Assembly (NCBI GenBank): GCA_900757415.1
Contig: CAAENU010000214.1
Span: 49,001 to 113,000, forward strand
From: an uncultured Oscillospiraceae bacterium
GTDB taxonomy: Bacteria; Bacillota; Clostridia; Oscillospirales; Oscillospiraceae
Length of the DNA: 64,000 nucleotides
Direction: 5' to 3'
The translations under genes were made by a program, and so were the position numbers. Below, piece by piece: positions 1 to 8,265 of the stretch; position 1 is the stretch's first letter; every line of letters begins with the position of its first letter. Below the pieces are notes generated by a model, which saw only the letters and a list, made by a program, of their open reading frames with translations, had not been told where the DNA came from and did not search any database.

Positions 1-574
1 CGTTCCGGAGATAGCCGTAGGGGATGCTGCCGGACGAAGGCAGATAGGTGCCGCTGCGCATCTGCGCGTGGATGCTGCTGCGGATCTTGCGGGAGATATC
101 CTTGGCGTAGTTCTCGTTCATGACCATTTTCAGCGGCATGGTGAGAGAGGCGGCAGCGCCGGCATCCTGCAGGAGACTGTCATAGTTGTCGTTGACGCTG
201 ATAAGGCGCACGTTCATGGCGGGGAGTATCTGCTCCACCAGCTCGCTGGTCTCGACAAAATGGCGTCCTAAGCGGGAGATGTCCTTGATGATAATGCAGT
301 TGATCTTGCCGCTGCGCACATCCGCCATCAACTGATGAAAGGCCGGACGGTTGTAGCTCATGCCGGTATAGCCGTTGTCAGCGTACCGCTCGACGATTTG
401 AATATCGGGGTGCTCCGCAAGGAAAGCGTCAGCGATTTTCGCCTGATTGCCAATGGAATTGCGCTCGGTGTCGTCACCGTCCTCTACGGACAACCGGCCA
501 TACTGCCCGGCCAGATAGTAAACTGAAGCTGCCGGCAGAGGTTGGGCCGTCAGATATTTGCTTTTCCTCGCCAT
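1..574 (-). CDS. Large serine recombinase, second of a tandem pair (partial)
   Basis: Site-specific DNA recombinase of the large serine (resolvase/invertase) family. The ATG at 574 lies 4 nt after the stop of the upstream recombinase and is preceded by an AAAGGAGG Shine-Dalgarno inside that gene. The 191 visible residues cover the N-terminal catalytic domain: YGRLSVED with the likely nucleophile Ser29 and Arg27, then ERNSIGNQ, DNGYTGMSYNRP, and IIIKDISRLGRH with the conserved arginines. The frame is open to the window edge, so the DNA-binding and zinc-ribbon parts lie outside. Tandem serine recombinases are typical of integrative elements of Firmicutes, where both subunits may be needed; that role here is inference. 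Confidence 0.9.
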   Translation of the reverse strand, partial: MARKSKYLTAQPLPAASVYYLAGQYGRLSVEDGDDTERNSIGNQAKIADAFLAEHPDIQIVERYADNGYTGMSYNRPAFHQLMADVRSGKINCIIIKDISRLGRHFVETSELVEQILPAMNVRLISVNDNYDSLLQDAGAAASLTMPLKMVMNENYAKDISRKIRSSIHAQMRSGTYLPSSGSIPYGYLRN

Positions 575-576
575 GC

Positions 577-2229
577 TTACCCCACCTCCTTTGCAGCTGC
601 TGCAATCATCTGCTGGTAAGATGCCAGCTCGTCGGCGTAGTTAAACTGTATCGTAATTTGCTTGCCCTCGGATACTGAGATCCTGCGGATCAATCCGGCC
701 GCCATTTCACGGGTAAGCTTGTCAATTTTCCTGAATTTGGTATATTCGGCGACCCAGTTTCGGGTGTCTGCCGTGCCTTCCTCCAAGGCTTGCCGCCGCT
801 GGTGCAGGCTGGCGAGGGACGATTGTAATGCGTCGATCCGCTGCGTATAGCGTTGCCGCATCATGTCATACTCCGCGCGGGAGATCAGGTCATCGTGGAA
901 AGCCTCCAGCAAACGCATACGGTATTCCTTCTGCTCGGCGATCTGCTTCTCCTTTTCCTCGATGGTCATATCCAACTGCCGATGCTTGGCGGCTTGGATG
1001 CTCTTTTGACCGATCTCGTGGATCAACTGGTCAATATCGACCACCATCTCAATTTGCTTCTGGATGGCCCGCAGCACCACGTCCTCTAAAGCAGTCTGCG
1101 AAATGGAGTGGCTGCTGCACAGCTTGGAGCGCTTGTTCGTGGAGCAGACGTAGTAGTAAAACGTGCGGTTGCCCCGCTTTACGCTGCGCCTGCACATGGC
1201 GCGGCCGCAATCGGCGCAGAACAGCATTCCGGCCAAGGGCTGCACCACATCCTCGGAAGGGGATGTGCGGGTGTCCAGTGACAGCAGGTGCTGCACCGAA
1301 GTGAATAGTTCTTCGCTGATAATAGGTGCGTGGTTCTTCTCCACAACGCACCAATCCTCTTTGCTGCGCAGCTTCATCTGCTTGATCTTATAGTTGGGTG
1401 TTCCGCGCTTGCCTTGCACCAACGTCCCGATATAGATGGGATTTTCCAGAATGGACCGCACCGCGGCGGGCGACCATACAGGATTTTCGCCGACGGTCTG
1501 AAACCCAGATTGATACTTCAGCCCCTGCTGCTGCTTATATGCCGCCGGCGGCAGAACGCCCTCAGATGAGAGATGGTTGGCGATGGCCTGCTGGCTGCAG
1601 CCCTCCATTTTCAGCTGAAAGATGGTGCGAACCACCATAGCGGCGTATTCATCAATGATGAGCTTGTGCTTGTCAGCAGGGTCTTTCAGGTATCCATAAC
1701 AGGCAAAGGCACCGAGAAATTCTCCCGCCTTGCGCTGGACACGAAACTGCGCCCGCAGCTTCTGAGAAAGACTGCGGCAGTATGCCTCGTTCATGATGTT
1801 CTTGATGGGGATGGAAATATCATCGCACAGCGGCGTGTGTTCACTGTCCAGATCGTCATTGACAGAGATGAACCGGATGCCCATATCCGGGAAAACGCTT
1901 TCCAGATACTTGCCGGTTTCGATGTACTCACGGCCAAGGCGGGACAGGTCTTTTACGATGACGCAGTTTGCTTTCTTTTCACGGATAGCGTTCATGACGC
2001 CCCGGAAGCCGGGACGGTCATAGTTGGTGCCGGTGTAACCGTCGTCTACCTGCTCACCAACCAGCGTGATCTCCGGGTGGTGCTGTACGAACTCGCGGAT
2101 CAGCTTGCGCTGGTTGTCGATACTCTCGCTCTCATAGCGCTTGCCCAGCTTTGACAAGCGGAGATAGGAGATGCCATACCAATGCTGTCCGGAGAGTTCT
2201 TCGGTTTGTGGGCAAAAAAATGCAGCCAT
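577..2229 (-). CDS. Large serine recombinase
   Basis: A 550-residue site-specific recombinase that would integrate or excise a mobile element through a Ser-DNA intermediate. SYLRLSKLGKRYESESIDNQ near residues 21-40 holds the nucleophile Ser26 with Arg24. It is followed by DDGYTGTNYDRPGF and VKDLSRLGRE (catalytic domain to about residue 150), the recombinase domain to about 300, a zinc ribbon starting FCADCGRAMC near residue 345 with later paired cysteines, and a charged coiled-coil stretch (about 420-500). The start follows an AGGAGG SD. A promoter lies at 2311-2339, and a second recombinase follows 4 nt downstream, so the two are co-transcribed. Confidence 0.95.
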   Translation of the reverse strand: MAAFFCPQTEELSGQHWYGISYLRLSKLGKRYESESIDNQRKLIREFVQHHPEITLVGEQVDDGYTGTNYDRPGFRGVMNAIREKKANCVIVKDLSRLGREYIETGKYLESVFPDMGIRFISVNDDLDSEHTPLCDDISIPIKNIMNEAYCRSLSQKLRAQFRVQRKAGEFLGAFACYGYLKDPADKHKLIIDEYAAMVVRTIFQLKMEGCSQQAIANHLSSEGVLPPAAYKQQQGLKYQSGFQTVGENPVWSPAAVRSILENPIYIGTLVQGKRGTPNYKIKQMKLRSKEDWCVVEKNHAPIISEELFTSVQHLLSLDTRTSPSEDVVQPLAGMLFCADCGRAMCRRSVKRGNRTFYYYVCSTNKRSKLCSSHSISQTALEDVVLRAIQKQIEMVVDIDQLIHEIGQKSIQAAKHRQLDMTIEEKEKQIAEQKEYRMRLLEAFHDDLISRAEYDMMRQRYTQRIDALQSSLASLHQRRQALEEGTADTRNWVAEYTKFRKIDKLTREMAAGLIRRISVSEGKQITIQFNYADELASYQQMIAAAAKEVG

Positions 2230-2310
2230 AAAACGTACCTCCTAAAAATACAGGAAAGCGGTTTCTGGCTGTCGTCACCGGGCAGTAATGTAATTTTCAC
2301 TGACGGGTCT

Positions 2311-2339
2311 ATTATGCTTTCCCGCTTTGCTTTTGTCAA
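2311..2339 (-). promoter_or_regulatory. Promoter of the recombinase pair
   Basis: On the minus strand TTGACA (2339-2334) is separated by 17 bp from CATAAT (2316-2311), a near-consensus vegetative promoter about 80 nt upstream of the first recombinase ATG. Confidence 0.7.
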
Positions 2340-2358
2340 CAGGGAAACGCTGCCAGCA

Positions 2359-2592
2359 TCATGACAGACTGCACGCGTAGGCCCGCAGGCGGTCCTGCAG
2401 GCTTACGTCCGTATCGGAGTAGGCAAGCTTTACCACAATGCCGCTGTCCGTATAGCAATAGGGGTCGCCGATCTGCTCTACATACTGCCTGATGCGCTGG
2501 GCGCAGGGGGCGGAGGTGTCGATATTCACACAGGCGATATCCCGCAGCGCCGCATGGGCGGGGAGATTGGCGTCCTGACGGTTTGTTTTCAT
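2359..2592 (-). CDS. Small mobile-element-associated protein (DUF6870-like)
   Basis: A 77-residue acidic cytoplasmic protein with no signal peptide or membrane segment. It resembles, from memory, small proteins (DUF6870-type, with a core like IxNPYCYxxG...VxVxFxDT...LxDRL) often carried by Clostridia mobile elements. Here the core reads IGDPYCYTDSGIVVKLAYSD and ends SLQDRLRAYACSL. An SD (GAGGGA) precedes the ATG. It sits just upstream of the recombinase promoter in the same orientation. Function is unknown and the family name is tentative. Confidence 0.6.
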   Translation of the reverse strand: MKTNRQDANLPAHAALRDIACVNIDTSAPCAQRIRQYVEQIGDPYCYTDSGIVVKLAYSDTDVSLQDRLRAYACSLS

Positions 2593-2661
2593 AAAGATCC
2601 CTCTTTTCCGATGATGCTGCCGGTAGTATGGCCGGGTTTCGGAATTTTATGAAAAATGCGG

Positions 2662-2705
2662 AAAAATCCGGGGGCCGCGGTATATGCCGCGGCCCCCGGA
2701 TTTTT
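2662..2705 (-). terminator. Strong hairpin terminator
   Basis: Perfect 19-bp inverted repeat (2662-2680 with 2687-2705) with a 6-nt loop, GC-rich core and AAAAA/TTTTT ends, so it can act in both directions. It lies downstream of the gamma-carbonic anhydrase gene and separates host genes from the mobile-element genes. Confidence 0.85.
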
Positions 2706-2757
2706 GGCGATAAACGGTATCCGCCGAACGACGGGGGTGAGAGAGGGGTGCAATGTC

Positions 2758-3267
2758 TTATTTCACGGCGGGGAGTGCATAGCGGGTCTTGTACGCCGCT
2801 GCTTCCTCGCGGTACATGGCGGCGCTGGCGCGATTGGACGCGATCTCCTCCTCCGTCACACTGCGGCGAACCTTGGCCGGGATGCCGAGGACCAGCGACC
2901 CGTCGGGGATCACGGCATGCTGGGGGATCAGCGCGCCGGCACCGATGATGCAGTTGCTGCCCACCACCGCACCGTTGAGCACGATGGCGCCCATACCCAC
3001 CAGCGTGTTGTCGCCCACGGTGCAGCTGTGGAGAATGGCGCTGTGACCCACGGTGCAGCCACTGCCCACATGCAGGGGCAGACCACGCTCGATATGGAGG
3101 ACGCAGTTATCCTGAATGTTTGTGCCCTCGCCGATGGTGATCTCATCCAGCTCGGAACGGAGTACCGCACCGAAAAAGACGCTGCTGTCGGCGGCGATAC
3201 GCACGTTGCCCACCACGGTGGCGGTGGGCGCTATGAATACAGAGGGGTGAATGTTGGGATTTTCCAT
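2758..3267 (-). CDS. Gamma-carbonic anhydrase family hexapeptide protein
   Basis: A 169-residue left-handed beta-helix protein with hexapeptide repeats (about residues 8-140): TVVGNVRI, SSVFFGAVLRSE, TNIQDNCVLH. Metal-ligand-type histidines appear in VLHIE and in GHSAILHS, as in gamma-class carbonic anhydrases of the YrdA/PaaY group. It would be a trimeric zinc enzyme; hydration of CO2 is the family activity, but not all members are active. The ATG at 3267 is chosen because AAAGGAG lies 8 nt upstream and the protein begins directly with the family N-terminus; a longer frame has no support. It follows the AEC transporter by 25 nt, probably in one operon. Confidence 0.9.
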   Translation of the reverse strand: MENPNIHPSVFIAPTATVVGNVRIAADSSVFFGAVLRSELDEITIGEGTNIQDNCVLHIERGLPLHVGSGCTVGHSAILHSCTVGDNTLVGMGAIVLNGAVVGSNCIIGAGALIPQHAVIPDGSLVLGIPAKVRRSVTEEEIASNRASAAMYREEAAAYKTRYALPAVK

Positions 3268-3292
3268 GGCAGATGCTCCTTTCCCTGGGTGC

Positions 3293-4231
3293 TCAGAAGG
3301 CACCCAACTGCTTGAACAGGGTGATCCAGATGAACAGGGTGACACACGAAAAAGCCGTAGAGGTCACCACGGCGCTGCCGGCCAGCTGACTGTCTCCACC
3401 CAGCTGCTGGGCCATATTGAAGGAGTTTACGGCGGTGGGTGCGGCGCACAAGGCCAGCAGCGTGACAAACTCCATGCCCCGGATGCCCAGTGCCATGGCC
3501 AGCGACAGAATCGCGCCGGGGAAGATCACCAGCCGCAGTCCCACACAGATCAGCAGCTCCTTTTTATAAGAGGACAGATCCCTGCTCTCAAAGGAAGCGC
3601 CCAGCAGCAGCAGGATCACGGGGGTGGCCGCGCTGTTCATCTTGCTGGCAAAGGAGGCCAGCACTCCCGGCAGCATCAGATGCACCGCCTTGGCCAGCAG
3701 CCCCAGCACCGAGGCGATCAGCAGCGGATTTTTTGCCACCGACAGCAGCACTTTACCGATTTTGGGTTTTCCGCCGCGGAAATATTCCAGCACCAGAACG
3801 GCGGCGATATTATACAGCGGCACCACGATGGCGATCATCAGCGCGGTGACGCCCAGATTGCCGCCGGGCAGCAGCTCCATGGCGATGGGCATACCCAGCA
3901 GCACAAAGTTGCTGCGGAAGGCCGCTTGGATCATGACGCCCCGCCGGGCAGCCTCTTTTTCCAGCGGAAGAGTAATCACAATGGACAAGAGGATCATTCC
4001 AACTGCGCAGCTGGCCACCAGCAGTACATAGGGCGCCCGCACCGCCTGAGAGAAATCGGAACTGTAAATATTATAGAACAGCATCACCGGCATAAAGGTA
4101 TAAAATGTGACGCGGTTAAAACGCCGCACGTCCTCCTGATTAAGCCAACCAATGCGCTTGGTCAGATAACCCAGAGCAATGATGAGAAACAGCGGCACGA
4201 TAGCATGAAATGCGATAGAAAATGCCTGCAA
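3293..4231 (-). CDS. AEC family (auxin efflux carrier-like) transporter
   Basis: A 312-residue integral membrane protein with about ten hydrophobic segments, starting IVPLFLIIALGYLTKRIGWL and containing the family-type loop FNRVTFYTFMPVMLF. AEC carriers export or import organic anions such as malonate or malate; the substrate here is not evident. The start appears to be TTG (4231) behind a GAAGG SD, and no better in-frame ATG is present. A promoter lies at 4269-4297. The gamma-carbonic anhydrase gene follows closely. Confidence 0.88.
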   Translation of the reverse strand: MQAFSIAFHAIVPLFLIIALGYLTKRIGWLNQEDVRRFNRVTFYTFMPVMLFYNIYSSDFSQAVRAPYVLLVASCAVGMILLSIVITLPLEKEAARRGVMIQAAFRSNFVLLGMPIAMELLPGGNLGVTALMIAIVVPLYNIAAVLVLEYFRGGKPKIGKVLLSVAKNPLLIASVLGLLAKAVHLMLPGVLASFASKMNSAATPVILLLLGASFESRDLSSYKKELLICVGLRLVIFPGAILSLAMALGIRGMEFVTLLALCAAPTAVNSFNMAQQLGGDSQLAGSAVVTSTAFSCVTLFIWITLFKQLGAF

Positions 4232-4268
4232 GGAAACGCCTTCTTTCTAACGTTTTTTTAGCACCGCT

Positions 4269-4297
4269 ATCATAGCACGGCATAGGCGAAAGCGCAA
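4269..4297 (-). promoter_or_regulatory. Promoter of the AEC transporter gene
   Basis: Minus-strand TTGCGC (4297-4292), 17-bp spacer, TATGAT (4274-4269), about 38 nt upstream of the start codon. Confidence 0.6.
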
Positions 4298-4325
4298 CGT
4301 CAATCTTGCACGAGAAAGGACACAA

Positions 4326-4356
4326 AGCAGAGGGGATGCAGTGCATCCCCTCTGCT
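4326..4356 (-). terminator. Hairpin terminator after thrB
   Basis: Inverted repeat AGCAGAGGGGATGCA / TGCATCCCCTCTGCT around a single G, just downstream of thrB. The T-run is stronger on the plus strand (TTTTTT) than on the minus strand (TTTGTG), so it probably works both ways. Confidence 0.75.
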
Positions 4357-4373
4357 TTTTTGACATAAACGAT

Positions 4374-5255
4374 TTACAGACGGATGGCGCCGTGGTAATC
4401 CACGGGAAGATCCCGCACCGTCCAGCGGTGCTCCAGCGGCAGCACGGCGCGCTCCATCCGCGCGGCGAAGTCCCCGTCCCGGGTGATGCACAGAATGGTG
4501 GGGCCGGCGCCGCTGATGCATACCGCGCGGCAGCCGTTCTGGTTGGCCAACGCCTCCACCCGGTCATATTCCGGGATCAGGCGGCGGCGGTAAGGCTGAT
4601 GAAGCCTATCCTGCAGCGAAACGGCGATCAGCTCCTCGTCGCCCTGCTCCAGCGCCCGCAGCAGCACCGCCAGATAGCCCCCGTTGCGAACGGCGTCACT
4701 GTGGGACACCATGGCAGGCAGTGCGCGGCGTGCTTCGTGGGTGCTGAGGGGGAAATCCGGAGAGAGGGCCACAAAGTGCAGCTCCGGATGGGGCAGGTAT
4801 TCCACCGTGTAGACCTGACGGCCGGCCATCATGGAGGCGGTCATGCCGCCCAACAGCGCCGGGGCCAGATTATCGGGATGCCCCTCGATCTCCGTGGTCA
4901 TGGCCAGCAGCTGGCGGCGGTCAAAGGGTTTGCCGGCCATATAATTGGCGGCGGCGGCACCGGCGGCGATCAGCGCCGCGGAGGAACCCAGTCCCCGGCA
5001 TACCGGGATCTCGGACTGGATGTGGATATGCACCGGCGGCACATCGCCGCGGCGCAGCTCCTGCCAGACCCGGGCATAGGCCACATAGGCCAGATTCTGT
5101 TCGTTCTGATACTGCTCCTCACAGCCGGAAAAGCTCAGCTCGTCCGATGGCGTAAAGGAAAGCGTGTTATAAAGTCCCAGCGCACAGCCCAGCACATCAA
5201 AGCCGGCTGCCAGATTGGCCGTTGTGGCGGGGACACGGATCGTTACCTGTTCCAT
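4374..5255 (-). CDS. thrB: Homoserine kinase
   Basis: GHMP-family kinase (293 aa) that phosphorylates L-homoserine with ATP in threonine synthesis. The N-terminus VRVPATTANLAAGFDVLGCA is the family substrate/phosphate motif. PVCRGLGSSAALIAAG near residue 90 is the GHMP ATP-binding loop, and a C-terminal SGAGPTILCI motif is present. The ATG overlaps the 3' end of thrC by 13 nt, so the two genes are translationally coupled. The product feeds ThrC directly. Homoserine dehydrogenase is not in this window. Confidence 0.96.
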   Translation of the reverse strand: MEQVTIRVPATTANLAAGFDVLGCALGLYNTLSFTPSDELSFSGCEEQYQNEQNLAYVAYARVWQELRRGDVPPVHIHIQSEIPVCRGLGSSAALIAAGAAAANYMAGKPFDRRQLLAMTTEIEGHPDNLAPALLGGMTASMMAGRQVYTVEYLPHPELHFVALSPDFPLSTHEARRALPAMVSHSDAVRNGGYLAVLLRALEQGDEELIAVSLQDRLHQPYRRRLIPEYDRVEALANQNGCRAVCISGAGPTILCITRDGDFAARMERAVLPLEHRWTVRDLPVDYHGAIRL

Positions 5256-6739
5256 TCTGCTTCGCCTGCCTTTCTCAGCACATAGGCCAGCATATCCTGC
5301 CGGTCGATCACATCGCGGTGGCGCACCTGACGCTGCCGCAGATCCGCCAGATGGGGGGGAACCGGGACGCCGGTCAGGGCATGGAGACGCTGCATCACGT
5401 CAAACTCATCCTCACCCGGTGCTTCTCCCAAACCCTCCAGCACGGCGGCGGGGAACTTGTACGGCGAGGCCGTGGACAGCACCACCACGGGGTGATGGCC
5501 GCCGCAGGCGGCCTTGTAGTCCTGCGCCACCTGCCATGCCACCGCCGTATGGGTGTCGGCCAGATAATGATGCTCGCGCCAGAGCCGGCCGATGGCGGCT
5601 TTGGTAGCGGCATCATCGCAGCAGCCGCTCCAGAAAACGCACTGGATCTTTTCCAGCAGCGCCGGAGGCACCTGATAGGCGCCGGTTTCCTTCAGCTGTG
5701 CCATCAGCTCCGCCACCAGCGCGGCATCGCCGCTGAGCAGGAACAGCAGCCGCTCCAGATTGCTGGATACCAGAATATCCATGGAGGGAGAAACGGTCTT
5801 ATAAAAGGGGCGGTTCCGGTCATAGCGGCCGGTGCGCAGAAAGTCCGTCAGCACATTGTTGGCGTTGGAGGCGCAGACCAGCCGCCCCACAGGCAGACCC
5901 ATCTCCCGGGCAAAAAAGCCGGCCAGAATATCACCGAAATTGCCGGTGGGCACGGCGAAGTCCACCAAGTCTCCCTCGCGGATGCGGCCCATGCGGCACA
6001 GGTCGGCATAGGACCGGAAATAGTAGACCACCTGCGGTGCCAGACGGCCGATGTTGATGGAGTTGGCCGAGGACAGGCGCACGCCCTTTCCCGCCAGCAG
6101 CTTCTGCTGCTCCACGGCGGCAAAGATCTCCTTGACGCCGGTCTGGGCATCGTCAAAGTTGCCCCGGACGGCGCAGACGCAGACATTGCGGCCCGCCTGC
6201 GTTTCCATCTGCCACTGCTGCACAGCGCTGACGCCGCCATAGGGATAGAACACAATGATCCGGGTGCCCGGCACATCCTGAAAACCGGCCATGGCGGCCT
6301 TACCCGTGTCGCCGCTGGTGGCGGTCAGAATCAGGATCTCGTCGGACACACCGCACTTTTCCCGGGAGGCGGTCATCAGCCGGGGCAGCATGCTCAGCGC
6401 CACATCCTTGAAGGCACTGGTGGGGCCGCGGAACAGCTCCAGCACCGCGTCGTCTCCCACCGGGACGGTGGGCGTCAGATCCGGGGTCTCAAACTTTCCT
6501 TCATAGGCGGCGTGTACCAGCGCGTCCATCTCCTGCCGCGAAAAGGAGGGCAGCAGCGCCGACAGGATCTCACGGGCCATGGACAGAGTGTCCAGCTTCA
6601 GTACCGCCCGCCAGTCCAGCTTTATCTCCGACAGGGCGGGCATGGTGTACAGTCCGCCGTCAGGCGCCAGTCCCTGCAGGACTGCTTCGGCCGGCGTGGC
6701 ATGCAGCGCGTCGCTGCGTGTGCTTTGATATTCCATCAT
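5243..6739 (-). CDS. thrC: Threonine synthase
   Basis: PLP enzyme (498 aa) that converts O-phosphohomoserine to threonine. The N-terminal segment LQGLAPDGGLYTMP is typical of the longer threonine synthases. Lys111 in PTSAFKDVAL is the PLP lysine, and TATSGDTGKAA is the phosphate-binding loop. SD GGAGGAGAT precedes the ATG (an adjacent second ATG is 3 nt later). It is the first gene of thrC-thrB and is divergent from lysC-asd, grouping threonine-specific and common aspartate-pathway steps. Confidence 0.96.
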   Translation of the reverse strand: MMEYQSTRSDALHATPAEAVLQGLAPDGGLYTMPALSEIKLDWRAVLKLDTLSMAREILSALLPSFSRQEMDALVHAAYEGKFETPDLTPTVPVGDDAVLELFRGPTSAFKDVALSMLPRLMTASREKCGVSDEILILTATSGDTGKAAMAGFQDVPGTRIIVFYPYGGVSAVQQWQMETQAGRNVCVCAVRGNFDDAQTGVKEIFAAVEQQKLLAGKGVRLSSANSINIGRLAPQVVYYFRSYADLCRMGRIREGDLVDFAVPTGNFGDILAGFFAREMGLPVGRLVCASNANNVLTDFLRTGRYDRNRPFYKTVSPSMDILVSSNLERLLFLLSGDAALVAELMAQLKETGAYQVPPALLEKIQCVFWSGCCDDAATKAAIGRLWREHHYLADTHTAVAWQVAQDYKAACGGHHPVVVLSTASPYKFPAAVLEGLGEAPGEDEFDVMQRLHALTGVPVPPHLADLRQRQVRHRDVIDRQDMLAYVLRKAGEAEWNR

Positions 6740-6817
6740 AGGGATCTCCTCCGGGTATTTTCCCCAAAAATTTTTCTGAAAAAAGCAAAAATTTCGCCTT
6801 GCATTTTCACGATGAAT

Positions 6818-6846
6818 ATGATATATTGTTCCCCGTAAAAAGTCAA
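6818..6846 (-). promoter_or_regulatory. Promoter of thrC-thrB
   Basis: Minus-strand TTGACT (6846-6841), 17 bp, TATCAT (6823-6818), in the divergent thrC/lysC intergenic region. Confidence 0.65.
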
Positions 6847-6862
6847 GTGTTTTTTATCGAAA

Positions 6863-6883
6863 GACAAATTTGCAGAATTTGTC
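6863..6883. promoter_or_regulatory. Inverted repeat, candidate operator between thrC and lysC
   Basis: Perfect 8-bp inverted repeat GACAAATT-N5-AATTTGTC, followed at once by another AATTTGTC half (6884-6891). It lies upstream of the thrC -35 and about 50 nt before the lysC start, a position suited to control both operons. No regulator gene is adjacent. Confidence 0.5.
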
Positions 6884-6933
6884 AATTTGTCCACGAGAGA
6901 AAACCCTTTGCACCCTATGAAAGGACTATTGAT

Positions 6934-8265
6934 ATGTTGAAAGTAGCAAAATTCGGCGGCTCCTCCATGGCGGACGCCGTGCAATTTGCCAAGGTAAAGG
7001 CGATTGTGGAAAGCGATCCCGCCCGCCGCGTGATTGTGGTGTCCGCCCCCGGCAAACGCAACAAAGAGGATCATAAGGTTACAGACCTGCTGTATCTGTG
7101 CAGCGCACATATAAAATATGGCGTTTCCTGCGAGAAGATCTTTGATCTGATCCGCTTGCGCTATCAGGAGATCGCGGACGACTGCGGACTGGCGCTGGAT
7201 CTGAAGGACGAGTTTGACGCGCTGTGGCGGAAAATGACCAGCGGCGAGGCGGATCAGGAATATTTGGCCTCGCGGGGCGAATACTTCGCGGCGCGGCTGA
7301 TGGCGGAATATCTGGGGTATACGTTTCTGGATGCGGCTCTGTGGCTGCAGTTCAAGTTTGACGGCACAGTGGATCAGGAGGCCAGCTATGAGGCCCTGCG
7401 CAAGGCGGCGGACGGCCAGCGGGTGGTGATTCCCGGCTTTTACGGCGCCATGCCCGACGGGCGGGTAGTGACGCTGACTCGCGGCGGCAGCGATATCACC
7501 GGCGCGCTGGCGGCGGCGGCGCTGGATGCCGACGTCTATGAAAACTGGACGGATGTGTCCGGTATCCTGATGGCCGATCCACGCATTGTGGAAAATCCCG
7601 CCCCCATCCGCCGTGTGACCTACAGCGAGCTGCGGGAGCTGAGCTATCTGGGTGCGCAGGTGCTGCATGAGGGAACTGTGTTCCCGGTGCGGGAGAAGAA
7701 CATCCCCCTGAATATCCGCAACACCAACGATCCCGCCCATGACGGCACCATGATCCTCAGCAGTATTGATGACGAAGGGCAGGACGACAGCTTTATCACC
7801 GGTATTGCGGGCAAGAAGGGCTTTTCCATCATCACCGTGGCCAAGAGCGGTATGTCTTCTGAAACGGGAGCGCTGCTGAAGATCCTGTCGATTCTGGCCA
7901 AGCACCAGATTAATGTGGAATATGTCCCCTCGGGCATCGACACCCTGTCACTGGTGGTGGAAGCCGCCAAGGTCGCGCCCTGCCTGTACAGCATGCTGGG
8001 TGAGATCCAGCAGGAGCTGCAGCCTGATTCCATCAAGGTGACGGAGCATATCGCCGTGGTGGCGGCAGTGGGCCGTAAAATGGCGTATCGGCTGGGCGTG
8101 TCCGGTAAGATCTTCAGCAAGCTGGGCGAGCATGGCGTGAACATCCGCATGATCACCCAGGGCCCCGAAGAGCTGAACATCATCGTGGGCGTTGAGGAAA
8201 AAGACTTTGAGCAGGCCGTCCGGGTTCTGTATGACAGCTTTGTAAAGGAGGAAGTTGCGAAATGA
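6934..8265 (+). CDS. lysC: Aspartate kinase
   Basis: Aspartokinase (443 aa), first step of the lysine/threonine/methionine pathway. VAKFGGSSMAD at the N-terminus is the family kinase signature, LTRGGSDITGALAAAAL is the aspartate/ATP-binding region, and two C-terminal ACT-type regulatory segments follow (VEYVPSGIDTLSLVVEA and VNIRMITQGPEELNIIVGV), implying feedback inhibition by amino acids. The ATG at 6934 is chosen for the MLKVAKFGGSS start and the AAAGGA SD. Its stop overlaps asd (ATGA). The leader is short and has no room for a lysine riboswitch. Confidence 0.96.
   Translation: MLKVAKFGGSSMADAVQFAKVKAIVESDPARRVIVVSAPGKRNKEDHKVTDLLYLCSAHIKYGVSCEKIFDLIRLRYQEIADDCGLALDLKDEFDALWRKMTSGEADQEYLASRGEYFAARLMAEYLGYTFLDAALWLQFKFDGTVDQEASYEALRKAADGQRVVIPGFYGAMPDGRVVTLTRGGSDITGALAAAALDADVYENWTDVSGILMADPRIVENPAPIRRVTYSELRELSYLGAQVLHEGTVFPVREKNIPLNIRNTNDPAHDGTMILSSIDDEGQDDSFITGIAGKKGFSIITVAKSGMSSETGALLKILSILAKHQINVEYVPSGIDTLSLVVEAAKVAPCLYSMLGEIQQELQPDSIKVTEHIAVVAAVGRKMAYRLGVSGKIFSKLGEHGVNIRMITQGPEELNIIVGVEEKDFEQAVRVLYDSFVKEEVAK

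Noticed and set aside
5222..6838. 538-codon plus-strand open frame across thrC and thrB
   Set aside because: Antisense to thrC/thrB; translation is Gln/His/Gly-rich with no domain.
6847..6933. Lysine riboswitch or T-box before lysC
   Set aside because: The leader is under 100 nt and shows no T-box motif or the multi-helix layout of the lysine riboswitch.
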